From the NCBI GenBank assembly GCA_007859745.1, contig SMLU01000004.1, positions 310,001 to 374,000 on the forward strand: a stretch of DNA of 64,000 bases, read 5' to 3'. A program made the position numbers and the translations under genes. Below are positions 8,224 through 17,431 of the stretch, one piece after another. Origin of the DNA: Phycisphaerae bacterium RAS1. Its GTDB lineage: Bacteria > Planctomycetota > Phycisphaerae > UBA1845 > Fen-1342. Positions within the stretch are counted from its first letter, which is position 1, and the number at the start of each line of letters is the position of its first letter. The notes below the pieces were generated by a model that did no database searches, was not told where the DNA came from, and saw nothing but the letters and a program-made list of their open reading frames with translations.

Positions 8224-8531
8224 AGAACCAGTGCTACACGCTGGCGATGGATGGTTCGGAACAGCCGATCGCGGTTCCGGCCGACGCGTTGTCGATCGAG
8301 ATCATGGCGCTGGGTGCAGACGTGATCTACTCCTGGGATTCGGGCGGAACCAGCAGCGCTGCCGCGCCGATCCCGCGGCGAACGCTGCTGGCGGGCAGCT
8401 CGAAAGCCTGGGATGGCCTGGGTCGATCCGGTGGGACTGCGCACGCCTGCATCGGCGGCTCGACGCTGTACGTCAAAGGCACAGCGGGCGAGCACCTGGA
8501 AGTCGAATTTGAGGTTGACCGCCGGGAGTAG
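8220..8531 (+). CDS. hypothetical phage protein
   Basis: A 103-residue beta-rich protein (EQPIAVPADALSIEIMALGA, then GSTLYVKGTAGEHLEVEFEV). The start at ATG 8220 follows GAGGAG. The pattern of paired strands with a Gly/Ser-rich middle resembles small tail or fibre-associated beta-sandwich proteins. No family is recognised; the conserved spacing with the next gene suggests a structural role. Confidence 0.5.
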   Translation: MKNQCYTLAMDGSEQPIAVPADALSIEIMALGADVIYSWDSGGTSSAAAPIPRRTLLAGSSKAWDGLGRSGGTAHACIGGSTLYVKGTAGEHLEVEFEVDRRE

Positions 8532-8534
8532 GCC

Positions 8535-9464
8535 ATGTCTCAGCGCTTGCGCTCCAGTCGATTCTCGGCGCTGAGCCTTGCCAACGGCGTCTTGACGCTT
8601 TCCAAGAGCGGCGATGGCGAATTCCTCGAGCGCGTCGGGCTGAGTTTTCCGCCGCCGGTCGGCGTCCCGGGCGTGATCAATGCGCGTCCCTTCAACCTGG
8701 CGCGGGCCTCGGTCGGCAACGACGTCGGCATCGAGGCCGACACGTGCTATTGCCTGGGTTACAACAGCGACGGGTTCGGGAACCCGGCTGATGCCGCCGA
8801 GCACTGCGTGGCGCTGCGGCACGAGGTCTATTTCAGGCCCGGCCTCGATTTCGGAGGCCTGGCCGTGCCGGTTCACGAGACGCACATCCAGGTGACGCCA
8901 GCCGCCGGCGACAGTTTCAGTGGAAGCGGCTGGAGCGGCGCGTTTCGTCGCAAATTCTCATCCGTCTGTGAACGGAAGGTCTACGGCGGGTCGAATCGCT
9001 CCGGGCTGAAGATCAACACCTCGCTGGACTGCACATTCTTCTCGCTGATCGATCCGAATCGCAACAACGCGACGGCGCAGCTTCTCAAGACGGATGCCAC
9101 GTTGCTCACGATGCAGTTGTTTGAGGGGATGAAGATTCAGACCGAGAAGGCCGCATTCGACACCTACGACGTGATCAAGCTCAAGAACGCGGCCGGGTCG
9201 AACTACATTCGCGCCATATCCATTGATGCAGGCGATCGCGTTTACATCGGCGGCATGTTTGCGGGCGGCCTGGATGCGGCCGTCCTGGCGCTGGGCGGGG
9301 CGGCGACCAAGTTGCGCTTCTTCCCCGCCTCCGGCGCGGAGGTCAGCACCAATGCGGTCGGAAAGCAGACGGTGACCGGCTCGCGTGGCGGCAACGCCGC
9401 GATTGCGAGCCTGGCTGCGGCGCTGGCCGCGTACGGGTTGATCGTGGACAGCACCAGTGCGTAG
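8535..9464 (+). CDS. hypothetical phage structural protein
   Basis: The 309-residue product starts at ATG 8535, 3 nt after the previous stop, with GGGAG upstream. The sequence mixes beta strands and loops with several Cys (EADTCYCLGYNSDGFG, SSVCERKVYGGSNRSGLK, then TSLDCTFFSLIDPNRNN). A Gly/Ala-rich C-terminal part ends in LAAALAAYGLIVDSTSA. There is no membrane segment. Placement upstream of gp10-like and tape-measure genes suggests a virion component; no fold could be assigned by eye. Confidence 0.5.
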   Translation: MSQRLRSSRFSALSLANGVLTLSKSGDGEFLERVGLSFPPPVGVPGVINARPFNLARASVGNDVGIEADTCYCLGYNSDGFGNPADAAEHCVALRHEVYFRPGLDFGGLAVPVHETHIQVTPAAGDSFSGSGWSGAFRRKFSSVCERKVYGGSNRSGLKINTSLDCTFFSLIDPNRNNATAQLLKTDATLLTMQLFEGMKIQTEKAAFDTYDVIKLKNAAGSNYIRAISIDAGDRVYIGGMFAGGLDAAVLALGGAATKLRFFPASGAEVSTNAVGKQTVTGSRGGNAAIASLAAALAAYGLIVDSTSA

Positions 9465-9473
9465 GAGCCTTTC

Positions 9474-9698
9474 ATGTTGAAGGAACATGTATCCGTCGAA
9501 GGCAGCGTCTGCACGCTGCAGCTTTGGGATGAGGCGCCCGGCGGCGCCCAGACGCCGCTGTGCACGGTCGCAATCGACGTCGGCGCCTCGCGCGCCGCGC
9601 TGGACAACAAGGGCGAGACGTTCTCGCAGGCGGCGCAGCGCGTGTACCACTACCTGTTCAATCCGGTCGTGCCGACGCGGCCGGTCCCGATTGGGTGA
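9474..9698 (+). CDS. small hypothetical phage protein
   Basis: A 74-residue protein, ATG 9474, directly after the previous gene and 3 nt before the next. It has VEGSVCTLQLWDEAPGG-type strands, a central alanine/serine helix and a helical C-terminal part (FSQAAQRVYHYLFNPVVP). Nothing identifies its function; it belongs by spacing and orientation to the structural operon. Confidence 0.5.
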   Translation: MLKEHVSVEGSVCTLQLWDEAPGGAQTPLCTVAIDVGASRAALDNKGETFSQAAQRVYHYLFNPVVPTRPVPIG

Positions 9699-9701
9699 CG
9701 C

Positions 9702-9941
9702 ATGCAGATCGCAATTGAGAAGCCGGTGTTCGATGCCTTGCTGTCGGTCGTGACCGCGGAGCACGCGGCGGCCGAGCAGAGGATGACCCTCATGGAAACG
9801 ATCCTGAACGGTGCGCGGAGCGCGAAACAGGTCGATTTTGAGGAGCGCCCGGCCCCGCAGCCGACGCCGCCGGCCGGGCAGCCGAAGCCGAAACCCGGCG
9901 ATGGGCCGCCCGCCGGAAAGCCGCGTCGCCACAAGCGCTGA
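9702..9941 (+). CDS. small hypothetical phage protein with Pro/Lys-rich tail
   Basis: The 79-residue product has a helical first half (PVFDALLSVVTAEHAAAEQR) and a disordered, basic C-terminal tail (PAPQPTPPAGQPKPKPGDG, then PAGKPRRHKR). Such a tail could bind DNA or another virion protein. ATG 9702 is 4 nt after the previous stop. No family is recognised. Confidence 0.45.
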   Translation: MQIAIEKPVFDALLSVVTAEHAAAEQRMTLMETILNGARSAKQVDFEERPAPQPTPPAGQPKPKPGDGPPAGKPRRHKR

Positions 9942-9944
9942 CCC

Positions 9945-10370
9945 ATGTTCATTGTGCAGTTCAAGGCCGGGTTCTTTGATCGCCGCCGCGTGACCGGCGC
10001 GGTCGACCGTACGTCGCGCCGCGCGCTTTCGCGCGGCGGCGCGTTCATTCGCACGTCGGCGCGCAGCTCGATTCGCACGCGCAGGCGCGCCAGCCGACCG
10101 GGCCAGCCGCCCAGCTCGCACAGCGGCCTCCTGCGGCGCTGGATTCTGTTCGCGTACGACCCGGCCCGAAAGTCGGTCGTCATTGGCGCGGCAGCCTTGA
10201 ACGGCACGCGCCGTCTGCGCAATCCCGTGCCCAGCGTCCTGGAGTTCGGCGGAGAGGCGCGGATCGGCAAACGCAGCGTGTCAATCGCCGCGCGACCGTA
10301 CATGCGCCCGGCGTACGAGAAGGAACGGCCGAAGCTGCCCAGACGCTGGGCGGCTTCGATTTCGAGGTGA
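9945..10370 (+). CDS. HK97 gp10-like tail component candidate
   Basis: A 141-residue very basic protein. The N-terminal half is Arg-rich (DRTSRRALSRGGAFIRTSAR), and the C-terminal end has VSIAARPYMRPAYEKERPKL. The closing 'ARP-[FY]-MRPA...' motif is characteristic of gp10-like tail-completion or minor-tail proteins of HK97-type phages. It lies just before the tape-measure gene. The overall composition is divergent, so the assignment is tentative. Confidence 0.5.
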   Translation: MFIVQFKAGFFDRRRVTGAVDRTSRRALSRGGAFIRTSARSSIRTRRRASRPGQPPSSHSGLLRRWILFAYDPARKSVVIGAAALNGTRRLRNPVPSVLEFGGEARIGKRSVSIAARPYMRPAYEKERPKLPRRWAASISR

Positions 10371-10373
10371 TTC

Positions 10374-12311
10374 GTGGCCGCAGCGAGTGGAATCAAGGCC
10401 GGCCAGGCCTACGTCGAACTGCTCACAAAGGACGATCGTTTTCTGGCCGGGCTGCGCAAGGCGCAGGCGACGTTGGCCTCGTTCGGAGCGCTGGCGACTA
10501 CGACCGGCCTGCGGCTGGCCGGCGCCGGTGCCGCGGGTGTGGCTGGGTTCCTGGGAATCACCACCATCTTCACCGACGTGGGTTCAGCGCTGAATGACAT
10601 GGCCGAGCGCACCGGCATCGCCGGTTCGTCGCTCTCCGAGCTGGCCTATGCCGCCAAGCTGACGGGCACGGACATGGCGTCGGTCGAGACCGCCGTCCGG
10701 AAAATGCAGGTCACGCTAAGCAAGGCCGCTGCCGGATCTAACGAGGCCGCCCAGGCGATTTCCAGCCTGGGCATCCACGTCGTCGACCTGCTGCGTCTGG
10801 AGCCCGAGCAGCAGTTCAACCGCATCGCCGATGCGATCGCGGCCATCGACGATCCCACGCGCCGAGCGGCCGCGGCCGTGGCGCTCTTTGGTCGTTCGGG
10901 TACGGCGCTGCTTCCGATGATTCAGCGCGGGGCGGCCGGCCTGGCGAAGTTGCGCGACGAGGCCCAAGCGCTGGGGCTGACGATTGACGACCAGACGATC
11001 GCCGCCGCCGACAAGCTGGGCGACACGTTCGACACTTTAAAACTCCAGTTACGACAGGCGGCCGTCATCGCTGGCGCAGCGCTGGCGCCGACGCTGCAGA
11101 TGGTCGCTAATGCGGCCGTGCGGGCCGCGGCAGGCGCCAATCAGTTCATCCGCGAAAACGGGGCGCTGATCGTCGGCGCCTTTGGCGTCACGGCCGCCTT
11201 GGGGGTTGCCGGGGCGGCGCTGGTCGCGGCCGGCGTGGCGGCGAGCAGTCTGGCGTCGGTGCTCGGTCTGGCGCGGGCCGGGTTCGCACTCCTCGTCAAC
11301 CCCGTCGGACTGGTCTCGGCGGCCCTTGTTGGAGGCGTCAGCGCGTTTGTCTATTTCACCGAGACCGGCCGCGGCGCGCTGGCCTACTTGATGGATCGGT
11401 TCAACGACCTGGCCGGCTTCGTCGGGGACGTCTTGGGCGGCATTCGCGATGCGCTGGCCGGCGGCGAGCTGAAGTTGGCGGCCGAGGTTCTGTGGGCCGG
11501 GCTGAACGCAGCGTGGCAGGCGGGCGCCCTGCAACTCGCCAGAGTCTGGAAAACGGTCAAGTTGGCGATGATCGGCGCCGCCGTCAACGCGTTTGATGGC
11601 GTGCTGGCGACCGCCAACATCGTCTGGCGCGGCCTGCAGGCAGGCTGGACGCACGTCACCACGTTCATCGGGAACGCGATCGCGCAAGCCGCGGCGTTCA
11701 TCGTGCTGCAGTGGGAGACGATCAAGGCCGTCGCCGCCAAGGCCTACCACTACATTCGTGGTCTGTTTGATTCGGGGTTCGACGTGGCCGCGGCCAATCT
11801 GGCCGTTGATCAGGCGTTGGTCGAGGCCGAAGCGCGCATCGGGGCCGATCTGACGCAGACGCTCCGCCAGGCGCTGGACGTTCGAAATGACCGCCTGGCC
11901 GAGATTCAGCGCGAGTCGGACGCGGGACTGGCGGAAATTGGCGCGCTGAACCTGGCGACACAGGACGCGCTTGGGCGGGCGGCCCAGGAGCGGATTGTTC
12001 AAGCCAGAACCGAGGCCGAGCAAGCGCAGGCAGACCTCGATGCGGCCATCGCGAGCGCTCGTGACGCGCGTGCCAAAGCGCCTCCTGGCGCCGCGCCCTT
12101 CGCGCCGCCCCGGCCGCTCGTCGATGAATTCCCAGGCCTGGGCGAGCAGCTGCGCGCCGCCGGCCAGTTCGGCGGGCGCAATGCGCTGCTACTGTCGGCC
12201 GGACCACTGAGCGGCTCGCCGGTCGAGCGCAAGCTGGACGGGATCAAGGAAGCGCTTAAGGACATCAAGCAGGGGATCGAACGCCACTGGGCGGCGAAAT
12301 TCGCGAGGTAG
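10374..12311 (+). CDS. phage tail tape measure protein
   Basis: This 645-residue protein sets tail length and helps deliver DNA through the envelope. GTG 10374 lies after AGGTGA. TP901-type core features are seen: GSALNDMAERTGIAGSSLS, KLTGTDMASVETAVRKMQ, and FNRIADAIAAIDDPTRRAA followed by ALFGRSGTALLPMI. A hydrophobic Ala/Gly/Val region (about residues 260-330) follows, then long helical coiled-coil segments (LVEAEARIGADLTQTLRQAL). It is shorter than many siphophage tape measures, implying a short tail or divided function. Confidence 0.88.
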   Translation: MAAASGIKAGQAYVELLTKDDRFLAGLRKAQATLASFGALATTTGLRLAGAGAAGVAGFLGITTIFTDVGSALNDMAERTGIAGSSLSELAYAAKLTGTDMASVETAVRKMQVTLSKAAAGSNEAAQAISSLGIHVVDLLRLEPEQQFNRIADAIAAIDDPTRRAAAAVALFGRSGTALLPMIQRGAAGLAKLRDEAQALGLTIDDQTIAAADKLGDTFDTLKLQLRQAAVIAGAALAPTLQMVANAAVRAAAGANQFIRENGALIVGAFGVTAALGVAGAALVAAGVAASSLASVLGLARAGFALLVNPVGLVSAALVGGVSAFVYFTETGRGALAYLMDRFNDLAGFVGDVLGGIRDALAGGELKLAAEVLWAGLNAAWQAGALQLARVWKTVKLAMIGAAVNAFDGVLATANIVWRGLQAGWTHVTTFIGNAIAQAAAFIVLQWETIKAVAAKAYHYIRGLFDSGFDVAAANLAVDQALVEAEARIGADLTQTLRQALDVRNDRLAEIQRESDAGLAEIGALNLATQDALGRAAQERIVQARTEAEQAQADLDAAIASARDARAKAPPGAAPFAPPRPLVDEFPGLGEQLRAAGQFGGRNALLLSAGPLSGSPVERKLDGIKEALKDIKQGIERHWAAKFAR

Positions 12312-12314
12312 GTT

Positions 12315-13127
12315 GTGGGTCGCTGCATCGAGTTGCTCAAGTCGCGCCGCACACTGCTGGGTCGCAGCCCGGCGGCCGAGTTGTTCTACTTCATTGACGA
12401 GGTCGCCGACGAGGTCGAAGCGCAGACGCTTTTGCGGTCGACCTGCGGCGCGGCATTTGATCCGTGGGGGACCGGCCTGCTGCTGATCCCGCGAATCGAC
12501 AGCGAAGTGATTCCGATCGGCTCAGACCACCTCGACCCGACGCGCGTCTGTTTTGAGGGCCGGGTGACGTATGGCCTGGCCCCGCCCTCCGGCTCGACGC
12601 GGCGGCGCGGGACGATCGGCGCCAGCACGCAGCGCGTCAACGCCTCGCGGCGACTGGTGGCCGAGTACGCGGCCCCCGGAGAAACCATCCCTCCGCTCGG
12701 GCGGCTGCTTCACAAGGGTGACGGGCTGGACATCGGCGTGGGATCCTCCGAGTGGACCGAAGAGGCGATGTTTTCCGCCGCCCTGATCAATGACGCCTAC
12801 CTGAATGCCCTCGACGACCTGGCCTGGCACGTCAACGACGCGCCCTTTCGCAACAAGCAGCCCGGCGAGGTGCTGTTCAAGGGCGCCACCTTCACGCAGC
12901 GCGGCGACGGCAACTGGGAATTCGAGTTCGGCTTCCAGTATCAGAAGAACCGCACCAACCTGACCGTCGATCCGATCAGCGGGATCAACGTCCGCGGTTG
13001 GGAGTACCTCGAGACCCTCACCGAGGACCGCGACGACGAGCCGTCCAGCAAGCTCATCAAGAAGGTCATCGCCGTTCGGATTCATGAGCTCTACGAACCC
13101 GGGTCCTTCGGCTTGCTGGGAATCTGA
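12315..13127 (+). CDS. hypothetical distal-tail-like phage protein
   Basis: A 270-residue product starting at GTG 12315 after CGAGGTAGG. Its N-terminus GRCIELLKSRRTLLGRSPAA, middle PLGRLLHKGDGLDIGVGSSE and C-terminal LTEDRDDEPSSKLIKKVIAV segments are soluble alpha/beta. Directly after a tape measure, tailed phages encode the distal tail protein or tail hub; this gene has the position and a suitable size. No recognised domain confirms it. Confidence 0.5.
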   Translation: MGRCIELLKSRRTLLGRSPAAELFYFIDEVADEVEAQTLLRSTCGAAFDPWGTGLLLIPRIDSEVIPIGSDHLDPTRVCFEGRVTYGLAPPSGSTRRRGTIGASTQRVNASRRLVAEYAAPGETIPPLGRLLHKGDGLDIGVGSSEWTEEAMFSAALINDAYLNALDDLAWHVNDAPFRNKQPGEVLFKGATFTQRGDGNWEFEFGFQYQKNRTNLTVDPISGINVRGWEYLETLTEDRDDEPSSKLIKKVIAVRIHELYEPGSFGLLGI

Positions 13128-13128
13128 C

Positions 13129-14328
13129 GTGGCAAAGAACTCCTACATCGGCCTGGCCCCGGCGCTCGCGCAGGTGTGGAAGGGCGCGCTCAATTCGAAT
13201 GCCGTGGGTGAGACGTTTACGGTCACTCTGACCGATCTGGACGACGGCGCTGGATCGATCACCCAGGCCTTCACCTACACCGTCACGTCGGCCGATACGA
13301 CCACGACGCTGGCCGCGGCGAATTTTGCGGCGGCGTGGAACAAGGATTCGCGCCACCTCGTGAGCCGCATCACCGCGAGCAGCTCGGGCGCCGAGATCAC
13401 GCTGACCGCGGACATCGCCGGCCAGCCCTTCAGCGCTGCGCATGGCGGAAGCGGGACGTGGACGGCGACGCCGGGCGTAACGACTGCCAGCGGCGGCCCA
13501 CACGACATCGGACTGCCCGGCAACTGGTCGGAGCGAGCGCTGCCCGTGGCGGCCGACGACATCTGCCTGCCGGCCGGGGCGCCGTCGCTGCTCTACAACC
13601 TCGAGCTGCTGAACGCATTCACGGCCGGCAAGTTCTACAGCGAGGCGGGTTTTTCCGGCAATGTCGGAAGGCGCGAGAACGGGCGCGAGTACAAGCTCAA
13701 GCTCAAGCCGACCCTCTGCGAAATCCGCGGTCGCGGATCCTGCTTCCTGCTCAACCTCGGCGCGCAGGCCATCGAGGTGGTCTGCGAGCACAGTGGCAAG
13801 CCGACGCTCAGCGACCAGCCGGTCATCAACATCGTCGGCAGCGCGATCACCAAGGTCAGCGGTTGCGGCCATGTCGGCGTCGCGGCCGCGGCGGGCGACA
13901 CGGCCACGGTCACGGGGAGTTTTAACCCCAGCGGCGGCCGCTGGTTCATCGGGCACCCGCTTTCAACGCTCACCGTGGCGGGCGTTTCGATCCGCAATCA
14001 GGACGCCGTGGTGACGTCGTGGGCCGGCATTGCGACCGTCACGCAGATCGAGGTCGCCGGCAAGGCCGAGTATCGCGAGTTCAAATCGCCCTGGACCACG
14101 GGCGCGTTCTACGACGGGAAGGCCTTCATGAACGTGGCCGGCACCTACGCGAACACCACCGTCGAGAACGAGGCCGTGCTCGACACGGAGTTCCCCCAGC
14201 AGGCGCACACGCTGACCAACTCGACCCGCCGCGGGCGGGCGCAAATCAGGTTGCCGGCCGACACGACCATCTACACCAACCCGACGTCGCCCATCGGCGC
14301 CAAGGGCGGCCCGGGCTGGGAGGCGTAG
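13129..14328 (+). CDS. hypothetical beta-rich tail/adhesion protein
   Basis: The 399-residue product probably begins at GTG 13129, one base after the previous stop; an ATG at 13084 would overlap the upstream gene by 44 nt. The first 130 residues are Thr/Ser/Ala beta strands (ETFTVTLTDLDDGAGSITQ, TYTVTSADTTTTLAAANF) as in repeat-built fibre domains. A middle part with FYSEAGFSGNVGRRENG and YKLKLKPTLCEIRGRGSC follows, then a NFS-type beta-helix-like end with TLTNSTRRGRAQIRLPAD. It may be a fibre or baseplate protein. Confidence 0.5.
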   Translation: MAKNSYIGLAPALAQVWKGALNSNAVGETFTVTLTDLDDGAGSITQAFTYTVTSADTTTTLAAANFAAAWNKDSRHLVSRITASSSGAEITLTADIAGQPFSAAHGGSGTWTATPGVTTASGGPHDIGLPGNWSERALPVAADDICLPAGAPSLLYNLELLNAFTAGKFYSEAGFSGNVGRRENGREYKLKLKPTLCEIRGRGSCFLLNLGAQAIEVVCEHSGKPTLSDQPVINIVGSAITKVSGCGHVGVAAAAGDTATVTGSFNPSGGRWFIGHPLSTLTVAGVSIRNQDAVVTSWAGIATVTQIEVAGKAEYREFKSPWTTGAFYDGKAFMNVAGTYANTTVENEAVLDTEFPQQAHTLTNSTRRGRAQIRLPADTTIYTNPTSPIGAKGGPGWEA

Positions 14329-14329
14329 C

Positions 14330-15136
14330 GTGGGCACGCGCGTGCGGCCGGATGACCGGTTGGTCATCAAGGCATCCGAGTTCAACAGTTGGCAGGATGC
14401 CGCCGACGATCTGAAGGCGCGCCGCGCCGCCGGCTGGACCGGACGGGCAACCGCGCCGCCGGTGGATACGACGACCGTGGTGCTGTGCAAGAACGCCTCG
14501 GGCGCCGCGCGCCGGCGTTTTGACGTGCTGGGAATCGCCGGGCCAATCATCGATCCCGCCGACAACCTCGAGGGATTTAAACAGGGCGTAGCGGTACGCG
14601 GGATAACGCCCACTGAAGCGCAGCGCGATGCCTTTGTCGTGTTGCAGGCGCCGGCCGCTCCCGACACGGTCGTCCCCAGCGTGATCTCCGGCGCCACGAT
14701 CGCGCGCGTCTATGTGGCCAGTGAATCGCACCGCTTCGCGGTCGCCGCCGCCGGCGCGCACGCCGACATTCTGAACAGCTCGACGGCCGGGATCGCCCAG
14801 CTGTTGTGGATTCAACCGCTCGCCGACCGAGAAATCGCGGAGATCGCGCTGTGCGTCGTGCGGATGGGCGGCGGCGGCGGCGATTCGTCCGCCATCGAAA
14901 TCGCCGATGTCGTAGCGCTCCCGACCACGCCGCCGGCCGAGGGCTTCGACGCCCGCTTGCGCGACGAGAACCAGACCCTCATTCGCGTCAACGTCTTCGG
15001 CGCTTTCCTACCCGGGACCTGGACCGACACCGGTCCGACGACGTTCCCACCGCTTCTGGTCGGCATGGCGGTTCCCGTCACGCAGATAGACGACGCGTGG
15101 TACTCGCTTTGGTTCTACACGAGGCTCTGCCTGTGA
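14330..15136 (+). CDS. hypothetical phage protein
   Basis: A 268-residue product starting at GTG 14330, one base after the previous stop, with GGGAGG upstream. It carries alpha/beta segments SEFNSWQDAADDLKARRAAG, VVLCKNASGAARRRFDVLG and a beta-rich C-terminal half with NQTLIRVNVFGAFLPGTWTD. It is followed by a GTGA-coupled Cys-rich gene. The late position in the module suggests a baseplate or fibre role; the family is not recognised. Confidence 0.5.
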   Translation: MGTRVRPDDRLVIKASEFNSWQDAADDLKARRAAGWTGRATAPPVDTTTVVLCKNASGAARRRFDVLGIAGPIIDPADNLEGFKQGVAVRGITPTEAQRDAFVVLQAPAAPDTVVPSVISGATIARVYVASESHRFAVAAAGAHADILNSSTAGIAQLLWIQPLADREIAEIALCVVRMGGGGGDSSAIEIADVVALPTTPPAEGFDARLRDENQTLIRVNVFGAFLPGTWTDTGPTTFPPLLVGMAVPVTQIDDAWYSLWFYTRLCL

Positions 15137-16296
15137 TCGCGACCTGCCTCGACGGTCAATACGGCCTGCGCCCCTGTGACGATCGCGAGGGCCTGGTCGG
15201 CTGCGGATCGCAATGCTGCTTCGAGGGAGTGTATCAGACTGACCTGGGCAGCGACCCACAGAACGCGGTAATGATCTACGATTGCGTCAGGCCCTATTCC
15301 GTGCCCGACGGGTCGAATCGCTACCTCGGCGAATACGTTGAAATCGAGCTGGCGTACGGCGGTGATACCTACGTTCAAACGCCGGCGAGCATCGGGCAGC
15401 CCGGCAGTAGCGCCCCCTGGCTCTATCGCGCCCACTCATTGTATGAGCTGGACCTCTGGCCCGACCCGACCGTGTGGCGCTCCACGCTGGCCCGAGGCCA
15501 CGTGTCTGGAGCATACCCGCACCTTGGCAGCAATCTCGCACATCGGATCATCGTCGGCCGGGCCGGAGGCGGCCAGGGCACGCTGGTGTCACAGACGTGT
15601 GCGAGGTTCAAGTGCCGGCCGCTGAACGCCACGCCCGCCGGGCTGTGGCCGGGCGTCGTCGGCAGCGCCGTGGACCGCGGATTCCACTTTGTGCGGTACG
15701 AAGACGAGGAGGGCGACTACCCATCCGGCCGCTCACAGAGTCGCTGCGAAATGGTCAAGGCCCCGCCAAGCTGGTTCAACATTCCGGCCACGATCCCGAC
15801 CTACTGCCTGCCGCTCTACTGGCACCGCGGGCAGTACTACGCCAGCGGCGGCCAGTTCGTACCACAGACGCCGCCGGCGGACATTCGCTTCAGCGTGTCA
15901 GGCGCGTGCAACCAGACGCACCCGATTTTCGGCCCCTCCCTGCGCCACTGGCTGGCCGTGGGCGCCATCAAGGAAATCGGCATACAGCCGCAGTTCTGCT
16001 TCGTCATGCCGTTGGTGTTGATCCCCGCCGCTTCGGACGGCAGCGCCTGGGTGCACGAGACCTTTCAGCTCTCCACGACGTTCGTCCTGCAGGCCGGTCG
16101 CGACCTCGTTGGGAATGGACCCGCCGCCGGCGTTTCGGCCCAATACGAAGACATCTTCTACTTCCTGACCATGGCGCAAATGGCGGACGACGGCGCCGGG
16201 AACCCGCAGCACCTTCAATATCCGTACGGCAGCGGGTGGGCGATCGAAGGCAACGAGCCGTCCGTGCTGCGCGTGGATAGCGCCCAGGTGCTGTAA
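15133..16296 (+). CDS. cysteine-rich hypothetical phage tail protein
   Basis: The 387-residue product starts at GTG 15133 (GTGA overlap). The N-terminus is strikingly Cys-rich (CLDGQYGLRPCDDREGLVGC, then SQCCFEGVY), and pairs continue (YDCVRPYS, TCARFKCRP, SRCEMVKAPPSWFN, YCLPLYWHRGQYY). No signal peptide is present. Such paired Cys are unusual for a protein assembled in the cytoplasm and could bind metal or form disulphides after release. It forms a coupled pair with the next Cys-rich gene (TAATG). Confidence 0.55.
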   Translation: MIATCLDGQYGLRPCDDREGLVGCGSQCCFEGVYQTDLGSDPQNAVMIYDCVRPYSVPDGSNRYLGEYVEIELAYGGDTYVQTPASIGQPGSSAPWLYRAHSLYELDLWPDPTVWRSTLARGHVSGAYPHLGSNLAHRIIVGRAGGGQGTLVSQTCARFKCRPLNATPAGLWPGVVGSAVDRGFHFVRYEDEEGDYPSGRSQSRCEMVKAPPSWFNIPATIPTYCLPLYWHRGQYYASGGQFVPQTPPADIRFSVSGACNQTHPIFGPSLRHWLAVGAIKEIGIQPQFCFVMPLVLIPAASDGSAWVHETFQLSTTFVLQAGRDLVGNGPAAGVSAQYEDIFYFLTMAQMADDGAGNPQHLQYPYGSGWAIEGNEPSVLRVDSAQVL

Positions 16297-17375
16297 TGCC
16301 GGACTTCCCCTGCTACGCGCCCGAGCCAAGGCCGCCAGCGCCGCTGCCGTGCGCACCCTGCAGCGCCCCGGCCGATCCGCTCTACGTGCGCGTCGTGATT
16401 TCAGGGGTGTCTTCGTGCGGGTGCGCGATCCTGTTCGTAACCGGCGGGATTGACAGCATTTCGTCAATCCGCGGCGTGGCGCCGGTTGACAACGACACCT
16501 TCTGCGGCGCGTGGCTCTCGTGCGGTATTCTGCACGACTACCTTCCGTTTCAGCACATCAAGGCCTTCACCGGGCGTCGCCGCATCACGCTGCCCGGCGG
16601 ATTGCAGTGCTGCGCCGCGTCCGGAAGCTGCAACGAGGCACTGGACGAGTATGGCAAAGTCTACTGCGCAACGCGCGTCATGCTGCGGCCCATCGTTGTC
16701 AACGGCCAGGCGAAGCTCGTAGTCAGACAGGCGCTCCGAATGCGCACCGGCTTCGTCACGATCTTCAACGGCGCAGCCATTCTGGCGACCGGCCCGGGAA
16801 ACTGTCTCGACGAGACGCAGACCGTGGTTGTTCAAAACAGCTTCGTTCAGTGTTCGCAAAGCGGTCTTGTCGTCAGTCCCGCCCACGGCGGAACGGCGAC
16901 CGTGACGTTCTTCCGCGGTGCCGGCGACTGCGTCGGCAGGCAGCCCGAAGTCTCGTTTTTGATCCCGGAAACGACGATCCACAATCCGTGCACCTCCCAG
17001 CCGTGCCGCCCCAGTGATCCGCCCGACCCGGGCGACACGCCGGCCGAAGACTGCCTGACCGAGCCGACGATTCCGCTAGTGTGCGCATGCCTGCGACGGC
17101 TTGGCATCCACCCGGAGTGGTGCGCGCCATTCCCGGCCCCGGCCCCGGCCGCGCCGGATGGCGCGCCCGGCGATTATCCGGTTTTCGATGTCTGCGACGA
17201 CTGCGACGCTCAGGTGTTGATCGACTCCTACCGCGCGTGTGCCCACGTTCCCAACGGCATGGGGCGCCCATGCCTTCCACGATTCCAGCGCCTCGTAGCG
17301 GCCGGCGTCCGCACCGGCCGAGGCTGCCCTTACCCAACCGGCGACAAGTGGGCGAGAGAGTTCTGGCGCCGGTAA
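16296..17375 (+). CDS. second cysteine-rich hypothetical phage tail protein
   Basis: A 359-residue protein with at least ten Cys pairs or near pairs (PCAPCSAPADPL, SGVSSCGCAILF, GGLQCCAASGSCNEALDEYG, TIHNPCTSQPCRPSD, VCACLRRLGIHPEWC, VCDDCDAQVLIDSYRAC). The C-terminal half after about residue 245 is Pro-rich and then has a compact helical Cys domain. ATG 16296 overlaps the previous stop. The regular Cys spacing suggests metal-binding knuckles or disulphide-stabilised receptor-binding domains. The family is unknown. Confidence 0.55.
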   Translation: MPDFPCYAPEPRPPAPLPCAPCSAPADPLYVRVVISGVSSCGCAILFVTGGIDSISSIRGVAPVDNDTFCGAWLSCGILHDYLPFQHIKAFTGRRRITLPGGLQCCAASGSCNEALDEYGKVYCATRVMLRPIVVNGQAKLVVRQALRMRTGFVTIFNGAAILATGPGNCLDETQTVVVQNSFVQCSQSGLVVSPAHGGTATVTFFRGAGDCVGRQPEVSFLIPETTIHNPCTSQPCRPSDPPDPGDTPAEDCLTEPTIPLVCACLRRLGIHPEWCAPFPAPAPAAPDGAPGDYPVFDVCDDCDAQVLIDSYRACAHVPNGMGRPCLPRFQRLVAAGVRTGRGCPYPTGDKWAREFWRR

Positions 17376-17431
17376 CACAGGCACCGGCCGCTCCCGATGG
17401 CGGCGACAGGTACTAGCAGACCGACCGCTGA

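Noticed and set aside
7554-8885. 443-residue minus-strand open frame
   Set aside because: It is opposite the compact phage operon with coupled starts; no motif in the minus frame.
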